A stretch of DNA of 42,170 bases, from IMG/VR virus record IMGVR_UViG_3300009431_000040, positions 1 through 42,170 of that record; one strand, given 5' to 3'. Under the pieces are notes generated by a model, which worked only from the letters and a program-made list of their open reading frames with translations, ran no database searches and was not told the DNA's origin. The position numbers and the translations under genes were made by a program. Positions 25,831-32,798 of the stretch are shown here, piece by piece; within the stretch, counting starts at the first letter, position 1, and each line of letters begins with the position of its first letter. The DNA comes from a virus.

Positions 25831-25843
25831 CGCAATAATTGCG
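25831..25843. promoter_or_regulatory. 13-bp palindrome, possible operator
   Basis: CGCAATAATTGCG is a perfect dyad about its central base, in the intergenic stretch 25690-25902. It could bind a small repressor controlling the downstream gene run. Inference from symmetry only. Confidence 0.4.
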
Positions 25844-25902
25844 CACACTTATTCTGTAATCCAGCCTATCGTATTATAATGATTGTACTTTTTAGGATAT
25901 TA

Positions 25903-26487
25903 TTACCAGTGCAAAAAGTTGCAAGGCTCGCAAAAGATGCATAGTGTCAGACGCCCAGTTTCTTTTTCCTGGAGGGCCGTCTGGCAGTGGTCTTCCTTCT
26001 CAAAATCATCAAACCCCGCCAGTTCCAGGTCAAATTGCGCCGCCTCTAGGAACGCCTTGTTTGAAAGCTCCAAAGCGTTGTTAATGTGCGCCAGTTCTGC
26101 GATTTTGTTGTCGGCGAGCAGGTCTGCAATTTCAGCTTCTTCCGATGCGTAGTCCTGATAGTCGACCGGCACGCTTTCGCACCCCAGGGCCTTCGCCGCC
26201 TCAAGGCGTCCATGTCCTTTTACAACCAATTTTGAGCGGGTGGAAATGGTGATTGGCGCCCGCCACCCTTGCCCCTTGATGATTTTGGCAAGGAGTTCAA
26301 TCTGGTTTGGCGGGTGCTGGTTTGGATTTTTGGGGTTACCGGTGACCAGTTCCGTCAATACCGTGTCATTGTACGCACAATAAACCGGTATTTCGGTACC
26401 ATCTACACACTTGACGGCCGTTGATAATATTTCGTCCGGCTTTTCCAGCCCGGCCTCATCATTAATATTTGGTTGAGTATTGTCCAT
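25903..26487 (-). CDS. Orphan ParB-domain protein
   Basis: A 194-residue protein. The ParB/Srx-like core spans about residues 25-140: NQIELLAKIIKGQGWRAPI, then VVKGHGRLEAAKALGCESV (the G-H-x-R nucleotide-binding motif), and ASEEAEIADLLADNKIAEL. In phages this domain often precedes a DNA methylase, but here none follows. The end (residues about 165-194), with CIFCEPCNFLHW, is unlike the family and may be frameshifted. It overlaps the endolysin stop by 26 bases. Confidence 0.75.
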   Translation of the reverse strand: MDNTQPNINDEAGLEKPDEILSTAVKCVDGTEIPVYCAYNDTVLTELVTGNPKNPNQHPPNQIELLAKIIKGQGWRAPITISTRSKLVVKGHGRLEAAKALGCESVPVDYQDYASEEAEIADLLADNKIAELAHINNALELSNKAFLEAAQFDLELAGFDDFEKEDHCQTALQEKETGRLTLCIFCEPCNFLHW

Positions 26488-27313
26488 TCTTCCAAACACC
26501 GGGAACGCCCCGGCCCTCCTTCAGATGCCAGCCCTCGCCGCCATCCATTTCAGTCATCCCCAGCCGGTCGGCCCATGCCATCGCAACCCCTTTCCAGATT
26601 TCAGAACCGGGGTCGCCCCGCCTGGTTGCCGAGCTTTGCCGGTGGGCGTGTATGAAATTCCAGTGCAACTTCCTCTCGGCGAACCACCGGGCAAGATAGT
26701 CGAACAGCTTGTTCGCCGCCATATGCATCGCAATGTTGAAATAATGCGGCCCACCGCCGCCCCGCCAGAGCGTGTTCGTGCGGCCCCGGACGCCGTGAAA
26801 GTTGCCCTCGAACTCGATGCCGATTGTGGTTTTGGATAGGCCCTGGGCGTGCCAAATCATGTCGGTGAACTTGTTTACGAGGATGAGCTTGCCCTCTTGG
26901 GTGATGCCTATGTGGGCATTCAGCCGGCTCCACCCCCGGGGGTTGCTGGGCATCTCGCACCCGGTTTGATGCAACGTGACGCCGGTAATCTCCTTGAGCT
27001 TGCGCTTGCGGCCGTAATTTTTGGGCGGCGGGTGCGCCCCCCGTAAATCAACAAAATACCGGTCCAGCGTCTCCCCGGATGAATTATCTATGTATTCGAG
27101 CAACGAGCGCCAGGTAACCGGCCCGCAAATTCCATCTTGTAAAATGCCGAGCTTCTTCTGTACCTGGAAGACGGCCTCCTGGGTATCCTTCCCAAAAATG
27201 CCATCGTTCGGCCCGGTGTCACAACCGATGGAATCCCCCAGTTCTTGCAACCGGCGCACGGCTGGGCCGTGTTGCATAGGCCTCGTGAGTTTTAGTGTGC
27301 GGAATTCACTCAT
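26462..27313 (-). CDS. Endolysin: peptidoglycan-binding domain plus amidase
   Basis: A 283-residue two-domain lysis enzyme starting at ATG 27313. Residues about 12-75 form a PG_binding_1 repeat (RPMQHGPAVRRLQELGDSIG and DGIFGKDTQEAVFQVQKKLG). Residues about 105-240 form an Amidase_2 domain with GVTLHQTGCE (zinc His115), TIGIEFEGNF and IHAHRQSSATRRGDPG (His222 or His224, and Asp234). It cleaves the N-acetylmuramoyl-L-Ala bond. It has no signal peptide, so a holin is needed. Confidence 0.9.
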   Translation of the reverse strand: MSEFRTLKLTRPMQHGPAVRRLQELGDSIGCDTGPNDGIFGKDTQEAVFQVQKKLGILQDGICGPVTWRSLLEYIDNSSGETLDRYFVDLRGAHPPPKNYGRKRKLKEITGVTLHQTGCEMPSNPRGWSRLNAHIGITQEGKLILVNKFTDMIWHAQGLSKTTIGIEFEGNFHGVRGRTNTLWRGGGGPHYFNIAMHMAANKLFDYLARWFAERKLHWNFIHAHRQSSATRRGDPGSEIWKGVAMAWADRLGMTEMDGGEGWHLKEGRGVPGVWKNGQYSTKY

Positions 27314-27557
27314 CGTCACTGGCGTCCGGCTCGGGTGCCTGTTCCGGTGTCTCGTCCGGTGGTGCCGGTGGGTCAACCTCAGGGGCGCAAGAGGCCGCAA
27401 CCTCGTACACGTCGAACGTCTTTGTCTCTTTGTACTTTACGGTCACGCCGGACCCGAATGTGATTTCGGGTTTGTTGCCGGCACTCAATGCCCGGCGGGC
27501 ATATACAAGCGCCTGGTCGTGTGTCACGTTCTTACATTGGATTTTCAGGTCTTTCAT
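27306..27557 (-). CDS. Hypothetical protein with Pro/Glu-rich tail (83 aa)
   Basis: It starts at ATG 27557 behind CAGGAGAATAAA. Residues 1-55 appear beta-alpha, with VTHDQALVYARRALSAG. The last 25 are Pro, Glu, Ala and Asp. It overlaps the endolysin start by eight bases, so it is translated with it. Function unknown. Confidence 0.65.
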   Translation of the reverse strand: MKDLKIQCKNVTHDQALVYARRALSAGNKPEITFGSGVTVKYKETKTFDVYEVAASCAPEVDPPAPPDETPEQAPEPDASDDE

Positions 27558-27570
27558 TTTATTCTCCTGT

Positions 27571-28191
27571 TTATGCGGCGTCCTCGATAAGCGGGAGGTC
27601 GCCATACCATTTTCCATTCACTTTTATGGGCCGGGTGATGCGCATTTGCGCACGCCGGCGGGTGTATCCATTGCGGCGGGTGTTCTTGCGCCACTTGTAC
27701 AGTCCGACCGGACTGGATACTGATATCAGGGCGAGCCATGCCTTGCGCTTTGGATAACCGCATTGCCGGGCAACCTGGTACAAAAGCTCGTTCGCATATG
27801 CAAACGGGAGGCCGTGCGTGCTGAACAAGTAGTCATGTATCAGTACCGCAATGACCAGCCAGTCATCGTCGTTGTCGATAAAACTGCGAAACGCCCTGGG
27901 TACTGATGCAAGGTCGGTGATGAACCCGGGCAAAAACTCGAATTCCACATAGCTTCCATCGGAAAAATTGACGCATGCGTACACCCTTTTACAGAGTACC
28001 CGTATGTCTCCGGCATCCCCGAACCGGCGGAGGTGACTGTAGTCCGGCAACGATACAGCAAATTCATCCTCAAATTCATCGCATTGCAGGGCGTACGGTT
28101 GCGGGCGGCGCTCTATGTATTCAAAACGCTTGCGCCCCTGTACTTCCAGGCCCTCCACATTGGTAATCGCAAACGCTAAACCAGTTCCCAT
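27571..28191 (-). CDS. DUF1353 family protein
   Basis: A 206-residue protein. VEFEFLPGFITDLASVPRAF, then DNDDDWLVIAVLIHDYLFSTHG and FAYANELLYQVARQCG, match DUF1353, where P..f.tDlas.P and HDyL lines recur. Phage members often lie near lysis genes; the activity is unknown. The C-terminus is basic (KWRKNTRRNGYTRRR). It follows the zinc-ribbon gene with CGGAGACTGAA as signal. Confidence 0.8.
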   Translation of the reverse strand: MGTGLAFAITNVEGLEVQGRKRFEYIERRPQPYALQCDEFEDEFAVSLPDYSHLRRFGDAGDIRVLCKRVYACVNFSDGSYVEFEFLPGFITDLASVPRAFRSFIDNDDDWLVIAVLIHDYLFSTHGLPFAYANELLYQVARQCGYPKRKAWLALISVSSPVGLYKWRKNTRRNGYTRRRAQMRITRPIKVNGKWYGDLPLIEDAA

Positions 28192-28192
28192 T

Positions 28193-28405
28193 TCAGTCTC
28201 CGTCGCTGAATTCCTCTTTGTACCGAAAAAAATCGGCTATTACCCCAATAATATCTCGGGCGGTGATGCCGGGCAAGTTCAATGACACATTCAGACGCAT
28301 ATCCACAACGCCGCATTCAGGGCAAATCTTCGGCACCTTGTCCTCCGGTGGCTCATACCCGCACCCATTGCACGCAAACCAGGCCTCTATCGAAGGTCTG
28401 CTCAT
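28193..28405 (-). CDS. Small zinc-ribbon protein (70 aa)
   Basis: CNGCG (Cys12, Cys15) and CPECG (Cys28, Cys31) form a rubredoxin-like zinc ribbon; a helix (ITARDIIGVIADFFRYK) follows. It overlaps its upstream neighbour by four bases. Nucleic-acid or protein binding is likely; function unknown. Confidence 0.7.
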   Translation of the reverse strand: MSRPSIEAWFACNGCGYEPPEDKVPKICPECGVVDMRLNVSLNLPGITARDIIGVIADFFRYKEEFSDGD

Positions 28406-28626
28406 AGCCTCAAGCTCCTTACACGCCAGGGCCTTGAGGGGCCGACTGGCTCCGTATGGTACGGGTCATATCGGCCCTCCCGAATTTCGCGGTGTACGTG
28501 CGCCCGGGCATGCTCAATGTCCCACCGCATAATCCCGGCAAACATTTTGATGAAATTCTCGATGCAAAGGTAAACCGGGTACACATGCCGGCGGGCTTTC
28601 CTGTAGTGTGTCACTCCTCTACTCAC
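28402..28626 (-). CDS. Hypothetical protein (74 aa)
   Basis: The start is taken as GTG 28626, with AAGGA six bases upstream and a three-base overlap with the previous stop; an ATG at 28659 would overlap by 41 bases. It is basic, with a central IENFIKMFAGIMRWDIEHARAHV segment that looks helical and a Pro-rich end. No family recognised. Confidence 0.55.
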   Translation of the reverse strand: MSRGVTHYRKARRHVYPVYLCIENFIKMFAGIMRWDIEHARAHVHREIREGRYDPYHTEPVGPSRPWRVRSLRL

Positions 28627-28906
28627 GCTTATTCCTTCTTTCGTACGGGGGTTCAACATTGTAAAATTCAGCAAATTGCGCATTGATGTATTCAACTGTA
28701 TGCCCATTCGTCAGGGTTATTGCGACACGGTGAGGCGCCCCCCGCTGGTCATCGACAAAAATGCTTTGCACCGGGCGCCACCCCAGGGCATCCGGTACCA
28801 GTTCCAGCACCCAATCCGGCAACCGTTCATCCATGTGGTGAAAGTGGAAGGTCTCCTCGCCCACCCCGACCACAACGGCGATTATTTCCCTTTTTCTAAT
28901 TACCAC
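28619..28906 (-). CDS. Hypothetical protein (95 aa)
   Basis: The start is taken as GTG 28906 because GGAGG lies six bases upstream; the frame stays open to TTG 28921. The sequence alternates strands (IIAVVVGVGEETFHFHH, RVAITLTNGHTVEYINA) and looks beta-rich. No family recognised. Confidence 0.55.
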   Translation of the reverse strand: MVIRKREIIAVVVGVGEETFHFHHMDERLPDWVLELVPDALGWRPVQSIFVDDQRGAPHRVAITLTNGHTVEYINAQFAEFYNVEPPYERRNKRE

Positions 28907-29153
28907 TTGCACCCTCCACAACCGCCGCCGCCTTTTTCTTCAGTTCTTGCACGGACCAGGGTTCAATAACGAGCCGGTCATTGGGGCCGGCGTCCTTTGT
29001 CATAAAATGTACCATGTCGGCGAGTGAGTGAGCGGTCTGGGATATATGAAAGTCCAGCCCGTACTTCTTGCGTGCCTGGGGGGTTAGCATAACACCCCGC
29101 GAGGCACCCTTGACGGGCCGCACAATGTACCCTTTCACTTCGGAGCATGTCAT
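28896..29153 (-). CDS. C-terminal part of a split LexA-like HTH protein
   Basis: An 85-residue frame. MTCSEVKGYIVRPVKGASRG closely resembles the wing of the LexA winged helix (LE.KGYI.R...rsRai.l), which should follow directly after the recognition helix. That helix is encoded in another frame just upstream (see the gene at 28978-29286). The remainder is helical and carries no S24 peptidase motif. Either this half is translated alone from ATG 29153, or the gene is broken by a one-base shift near 29141-29146. Confidence 0.5.
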   Translation of the reverse strand: MTCSEVKGYIVRPVKGASRGVMLTPQARKKYGLDFHISQTAHSLADMVHFMTKDAGPNDRLVIEPWSVQELKKKAAAVVEGASGN

Positions 29154-29286
29154 TTATCGCGTTCGTCTGTCTTACACCCAATTGGGCGCACATCTGGCGG
29201 ATTGTTGGCGACTGTAATTGCTCGACAATGTGCTCCACTATGTATTCCAGAAGTTCAGCCTGGCGGGGTGATAGCCTGTTCAGCAT
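28978..29286 (-). CDS. N-terminal part of a split LexA-like HTH protein
   Basis: It starts at ATG 29286 behind GGAGGGAAAA. MLNRLSPRQAELLEYIVEHI, then SPTIRQMCAQLGVRQTNAIN, match the LexA DNA-binding domain: L..rQ...l..I..... and PT.reia..lG......v. After NAINDML the frame becomes unrelated sequence (from RSERVHC on), while the missing wing lies in the +1 frame. As written it encodes 102 residues. A +1 ribosomal shift or a lost frame would restore a wHTH protein of about 130 residues. Confidence 0.55.
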   Translation of the reverse strand: MLNRLSPRQAELLEYIVEHIVEQLQSPTIRQMCAQLGVRQTNAINDMLRSERVHCAARQGCLAGCYANPPGTQEVRAGLSYIPDRSLTRRHGTFYDKGRRPQ

Positions 29287-29572
29287 TTTTCCCTCCGGTT
29301 CCATGTTTTTCCTGATACGCTTTGTGCCACTTTTTTAAACAGGCTGGGCAGAGCCGAGCCTTGCGGCCCTTGCGGGCATTCACAACCGTTTTCTTTTGCA
29401 AGGGCATCCCACGCTCCCGGGCCTTTTTAATTGCCTTCTCCTGGGCCAGTTGTTTTTCGTCTGGCTTGCGTTGCCACTTGTCCAACGGCAACGGGTACAA
29501 CAACAACGGGTCGCAGTCGTTGCCGCACTCGGTGCAAGACTGGTCAATCTTTTTGCGTTTCTTTTTGCTCAT
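29255..29572 (-). CDS. Basic zinc-binding protein (105 aa)
   Basis: Cys13, Cys16 and Cys20 (CTECGNDC) near the start and CPAC (Cys75, Cys78) near the end may bind one zinc; the stretch between is Lys/Arg-rich and helical. It overlaps both neighbours. Probable nucleic-acid binding; no family recognised. Confidence 0.65.
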   Translation of the reverse strand: MSKKKRKKIDQSCTECGNDCDPLLLYPLPLDKWQRKPDEKQLAQEKAIKKARERGMPLQKKTVVNARKGRKARLCPACLKKWHKAYQEKHGTGGKNAEQAITPPG

Positions 29573-29991
29573 TCTCTCCCCAATAATGCGAACAACAACC
29601 GGCGCCAGTACCCCCGGCGGTTGATGGTGTTCTCAAGTTTAAAAATCAGCGCCCCGTCCTGGGCATCGTACGCATCCAGCATTGTTTTCGCATCCAGCAT
29701 CAGGATGCGGTATTTCTTCATTTCGAGTTCGGTGGCGACCAGGGCGGCGTTCAGTTTGTCGTTCTGGGCCTCCAGCTTGTTTGCGGACGCCCTGAGCACC
29801 TTATTGTCGGCGGTGCGCAAATGCAATAATTCCTCAATAGGAGCAACATCTTTGGTCATACAGACCCACCCCTTGCGGGATGCGGATAGTTTGCCCCCCT
29901 TGTTGACCGTGTACCTGGTAACCTTTTGTCGGCGCCCGGCGGCGAGTTTTTCCTTGAACGACTTTTTGGGCTTTGCCGTTTTCTTGGTCAT
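29569..29991 (-). CDS. Coiled-coil protein with basic ends (140 aa)
   Basis: Residues 1-45 are Lys/Arg-rich, about 55-115 form heptads (TADNKVLRASANKLEAQNDK), and the end has RRGYWRRLLFALLG, amphipathic and possibly membrane-touching. It is coupled to both neighbours by four-base overlaps. Function unknown. Confidence 0.65.
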   Translation of the reverse strand: MTKKTAKPKKSFKEKLAAGRRQKVTRYTVNKGGKLSASRKGWVCMTKDVAPIEELLHLRTADNKVLRASANKLEAQNDKLNAALVATELEMKKYRILMLDAKTMLDAYDAQDGALIFKLENTINRRGYWRRLLFALLGRE

Positions 29992-30281
29992 TGCTGTTTT
30001 ACCCTCTTGTTCAGGTCCGCAATTTCGGCCCGCAACCGGTTTCCCTCGGTCTCCAGTTCCTCAATCCGCATGCGCTGGTCAACATCACGCTTTGAAAGGT
30101 CGGCGTTCACCTGGCACAAATCATCGTACTTGTGCTCAAGCTGTTTGACCTCGGCGCCCTTGCACAACCGCACCTCGTCCCGTGTCCAGTATTCCCGGCC
30201 TTCGATTGTATCGCCCGGCCCCTTGTTGACCTCCAGGGCGACCGCATCGGTTTTGAGTACCCATCTTTTAATTTTCACCAT
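29988..30281 (-). CDS. Coiled-coil protein (97 aa)
   Basis: An N-terminal beta-like part (WVLKTDAVALEVNKGPGD) is followed from about residue 40 by a heptad-rich coil (VKQLEHKYDDLCQVNADLSK to the end). The next gene also encodes a coil, so the two may form a heteromer. No family recognised. Confidence 0.65.
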   Translation of the reverse strand: MVKIKRWVLKTDAVALEVNKGPGDTIEGREYWTRDEVRLCKGAEVKQLEHKYDDLCQVNADLSKRDVDQRMRIEELETEGNRLRAEIADLNKRVKQQ

Positions 30282-30516
30282 CTTTGCCCTCCAGTTGCGC
30301 CAGGCGCTCGTCCAGCTTCAGAAACAGGTGGAGCATCATCTGGCGCTCGGTATGTACGGCGAACGCCGTAATCCTTGCGGCGGTTGTCAGTAATTGCCGG
30401 ATTGCGGGGGTGCTGTCTCGGGGTATGAGGTGTTCGTACAGCCGGCCCACCGCAAACAGGTCCATTTCTTTGAACTCCTTTACTATTTCGGCAACGGATT
30501 TATCCTTGAGCGCCAC
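30268..30516 (-). CDS. Hypothetical helical protein (82 aa)
   Basis: GTG 30516 is preferred because AAAGGAGG lies six bases upstream and the overlap with the preceding gene is then only 17 bases. It is helical, with SVAEIVKEFKEMDLFAVGRL and a C-terminal LFLKLDERLAQLEG. No family recognised. Confidence 0.55.
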   Translation of the reverse strand: MALKDKSVAEIVKEFKEMDLFAVGRLYEHLIPRDSTPAIRQLLTTAARITAFAVHTERQMMLHLFLKLDERLAQLEGKDGEN

Positions 30517-30748
30517 CCTGGGCCTCCTTTGCAATAAGGGATTCGGCTGGTATTTCCCGGCCGGACATTGCACTGAGCGTCATTGCGAGGCCCTGGAGTT
30601 GCTCCTGGCGCCAGATGCCCCGCTTGCACCGGCGCCAGTAGGTCGGATATGTGATACCCTGGCGGGATGCCAGGGCCTTTTCTGTGCGGTCTTCCGGTTG
30701 CGGGAGTTCCGAAAGTATGGATTTGATGTATGGGCGGTTGATGAACAT
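30500..30748 (-). CDS. HTH regulator, Cro/CI-like
   Basis: An 82-residue protein with a helix-turn-helix-like core: EKALASRQGITYPTYWRRCK then GIWRQEQLQGLAMTLSAMSG. The A...G.s..tywr.k.G...e.l..la pattern is typical of small phage repressors. No Shine-Dalgarno precedes ATG 30748, which lies six bases after a CACTAT -10-like box, so the mRNA may be leaderless; ATG 30766 is an alternative. Copy B of the repeated 15-bp motif overlaps its 5 prime end, suggesting self-regulation. Confidence 0.6.
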   Translation of the reverse strand: MFINRPYIKSILSELPQPEDRTEKALASRQGITYPTYWRRCKRGIWRQEQLQGLAMTLSAMSGREIPAESLIAKEAQGGAQG

Positions 30749-30763
30749 GCGGCGATAGTGACA

Positions 30764-30778
30764 CATTTAAAAACGCAA
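30764..30778 (-). promoter_or_regulatory. Repeated control motif, copy B
   Basis: The minus strand reads TTGCGTTTTTAAATG and overlaps the 5 prime end of the HTH regulator. Just upstream the 15 bases ATTAAACTTTTTAAT also occur in the terS promoter region at 35070-35084. Confidence 0.55.
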
Positions 30779-30798
30779 TGCAATAAAAATTAAAAAGT

Positions 30799-31908
30799 TT
30801 AATATGCGGCGGGTGTACGGTCCATCTTTTCGGCTATGGGTGAGTAGCTGGCGAAAACGTTGCCAGCTCCCACCGCGCAACCGATGGCGGTCATAAAATC
30901 AACCTCGCAGTCGTATTCATGAATTACACCATCGCGGAATAGCCGAAGGTCATCCTGTACCAAATCCATGCAATTTATCACCAAATTGCCCAAGTCCCGC
31001 CGTATTTGTTCATCTTTTGAACTTGCGTACCCAAGCAAATCAAGGTCAAGAATGGTTTGCCGGAAGCGGCCCTGGTAACCGGTCTCCAGATTGTGCTCAT
31101 ATTTATTGGGAAGTATTTGGTGTGGCACAATTGGCGACATTGGCCCGTTGCCGTGCCGTGTCTGGTATGCCCGGGTCACCATCCAAATTTGGTCAATTGT
31201 AACTGGGATGTTCTGGGTGCCGGTATTTGATGGGGTCACATGTGGGAAAAAACCGTGGTTCTGGTCCAACAAAAGCCCCTGGGAGCCTTCGAAAATCACC
31301 GTTTGCGCTTGGTACATTATGTCGTTTTCATGCCTCACGCTCACGTTTTTGGATTTTACTATGCGCCCGCACATTTCCAAGAATTCATCAATCCAATTGA
31401 ACGGGATCGCGCCGGCGCGATCCTCCAATAATCTCAACTTGTGGCGCAATGCTGATGGGTAATACAAGTCGCCAAACCGCAACCGGAAGCCATCCTGTTC
31501 CCGGCGCACCGTTTCAAATATGCCCACCCCGCACGAGCCGTCGCCCATTGTGTCGGCGTTTTGGTGGTTCAACCATATTTCGACCGGGGTTGTTACTGGG
31601 CAATCAGGGTTCACAAATATGTAAGGATTCACCCCCTTCTTCTTTAGCACCGCCAGCTCATTCATGATGGCCACTGGGGAAACAATCACGTACTTCGTCA
31701 ACTGGGTAGAGGCACCCCGAAAGGTGCCACTCCCAAAACTTGAAAAAACATGTTCACGGCCGTCAGCCATAACAACGTGATGCCCGGCTTGGTGCCCACC
31801 CGAAAAGCGCACTACAACCGGGGCCTCGGCGTCCTGGCACAACATGTCAACTACATGCCCTTTGCCCTCGTCGCCGAAGCCCATGCCTATCACGGCGTGA
31901 ACGTTCAC
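30799..31908 (-). CDS. Adenylosuccinate synthetase-like enzyme (PurA/PurZ type)
   Basis: A 369-residue enzyme, shorter than cellular PurA (about 430). IGMGFGDEGKG carries the GDEGKG loop with Asp13 in the same position as the E. coli catalytic residue. RFSGGHQAGH supplies the second catalytic His (His43), and VTTPVE with HG/GDGSCGVG-type DGSCGVGIFETVRR replaces the PurA IGTT region. The GSGTFRG and CPVTTP patterns recall phage PurZ, which makes 2-aminoadenylosuccinate from dGMP for Z-DNA. PurZ members I know of usually lack this Asp, so substrate (IMP or dGMP) is open. It overlaps the vWA stop by four bases. Confidence 0.8.
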   Translation of the reverse strand: MNVHAVIGMGFGDEGKGHVVDMLCQDAEAPVVVRFSGGHQAGHHVVMADGREHVFSSFGSGTFRGASTQLTKYVIVSPVAIMNELAVLKKKGVNPYIFVNPDCPVTTPVEIWLNHQNADTMGDGSCGVGIFETVRREQDGFRLRFGDLYYPSALRHKLRLLEDRAGAIPFNWIDEFLEMCGRIVKSKNVSVRHENDIMYQAQTVIFEGSQGLLLDQNHGFFPHVTPSNTGTQNIPVTIDQIWMVTRAYQTRHGNGPMSPIVPHQILPNKYEHNLETGYQGRFRQTILDLDLLGYASSKDEQIRRDLGNLVINCMDLVQDDLRLFRDGVIHEYDCEVDFMTAIGCAVGAGNVFASYSPIAEKMDRTPAAY

Positions 31909-32798
31909 AGCATTTCCTCTTCTTCGTCCTTGGTTTGCTGGGCTTGGGTAGTTTGGGGTTGCGGTTCATCACTTGTGGCTGTTGCGGGGGCCGTTGCGGC
32001 GCTGTAATTGCGTGTTATTGCCTCCTTGATTACCCGGGCAACATCTTTCCCGTTTTCAGCAATCAGAAGGTTATCCCCCAGCATTTCTCGCCAGGCTGGC
32101 TCTGGCTTGTACATCTGGGCGCCGTATGTACCCTGAATATGCACGTGAAAAACGTGGTAGGATTTGCGAGCCAGTTCAAGCAATTCGGCCGCACTGTAAT
32201 CCACAAACTCACCGTCGCCCATAATGCCTTTCAGGGTCAGTTTTCCGATGTTGGGATGGAGCGGTTCATCGCCCACTGTAAAGATGAAGCCCTTTTGCCC
32301 GCGCTTCTCCATACAGTCGATTGATGTGTGTTTTGCGGCAAAGTACCAAGCGAGGTGATAACTTTCACCGGCATTGCCACCGCCCGCGCCTTCAAGGAAA
32401 ACAGCCTTGAGCCACTTATCCAGGAGTTCATCGCTGGATTCAAATTGCCCAATCTGGAGGGGCGCACGGTCGGTCATGTGGTCACCGATGCCCATGAACA
32501 AAACCTGGGGGTCGGCCATGCCGTGCTCAATTATGTTGCCCATAATGTGCGGCAAACCGTCCTTGAGCAGCTCGTGCGGGATGCGGCCCATGGAGCCAGT
32601 CACATCCAGCGCCAGTACAATTGCAACCGAAGCGGGGTGTTCCTCGCTGTCCCTAGCTTCCCTCACGCGAACGCCCCGGGGGTCCATTTCGGTGTTCAAC
32701 GAGCGCTGGGTGAAAATTTCCTCCTTGGTTTTGCTATGGTAACCAAGCGAGGCGGCCCTGGTAACATGGTTGTGGGTTGAGTATGAACCGCCGCCCAT
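31905..32798 (-). CDS. Von Willebrand factor A domain protein
   Basis: A 297-residue protein. IVLALDVTGSMG gives the MIDAS motif (Asp65, Thr67, Ser69), and FIFTVGDEPLHP supplies the later Asp177. Residues about 125-150 carry a Gly/Ala-rich MIDAS-side loop (GAGGGNAGESYH). The last 30 residues are Pro/Gln/Thr then acidic. No signal peptide or TM, so it is cytoplasmic. It is coupled one-base with a coiled-coil gene upstream and four-base with the PurA/PurZ-like gene downstream. No MoxR ATPase is near. Role unknown. Confidence 0.8.
   Translation of the reverse strand: MGGGSYSTHNHVTRAASLGYHSKTKEEIFTQRSLNTEMDPRGVRVREARDSEEHPASVAIVLALDVTGSMGRIPHELLKDGLPHIMGNIIEHGMADPQVLFMGIGDHMTDRAPLQIGQFESSDELLDKWLKAVFLEGAGGGNAGESYHLAWYFAAKHTSIDCMEKRGQKGFIFTVGDEPLHPNIGKLTLKGIMGDGEFVDYSAAELLELARKSYHVFHVHIQGTYGAQMYKPEPAWREMLGDNLLIAENGKDVARVIKEAITRNYSAATAPATATSDEPQPQTTQAQQTKDEEEEML

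Noticed and set aside
24011-28191. DatZ or MazZ partners for a Z-DNA pathway
   Set aside because: I looked for HD-type and MazG-type patterns among the 185-, 206- and other small proteins; the 206-residue one is DUF1353 and the 185-residue one has HExxH, so neither fits.
28978-29153. Treating the LexA-like overlap as two independent full genes
   Set aside because: The HTH and its wing are in different frames at the exact point where the fold continues, so a split single gene is more likely.
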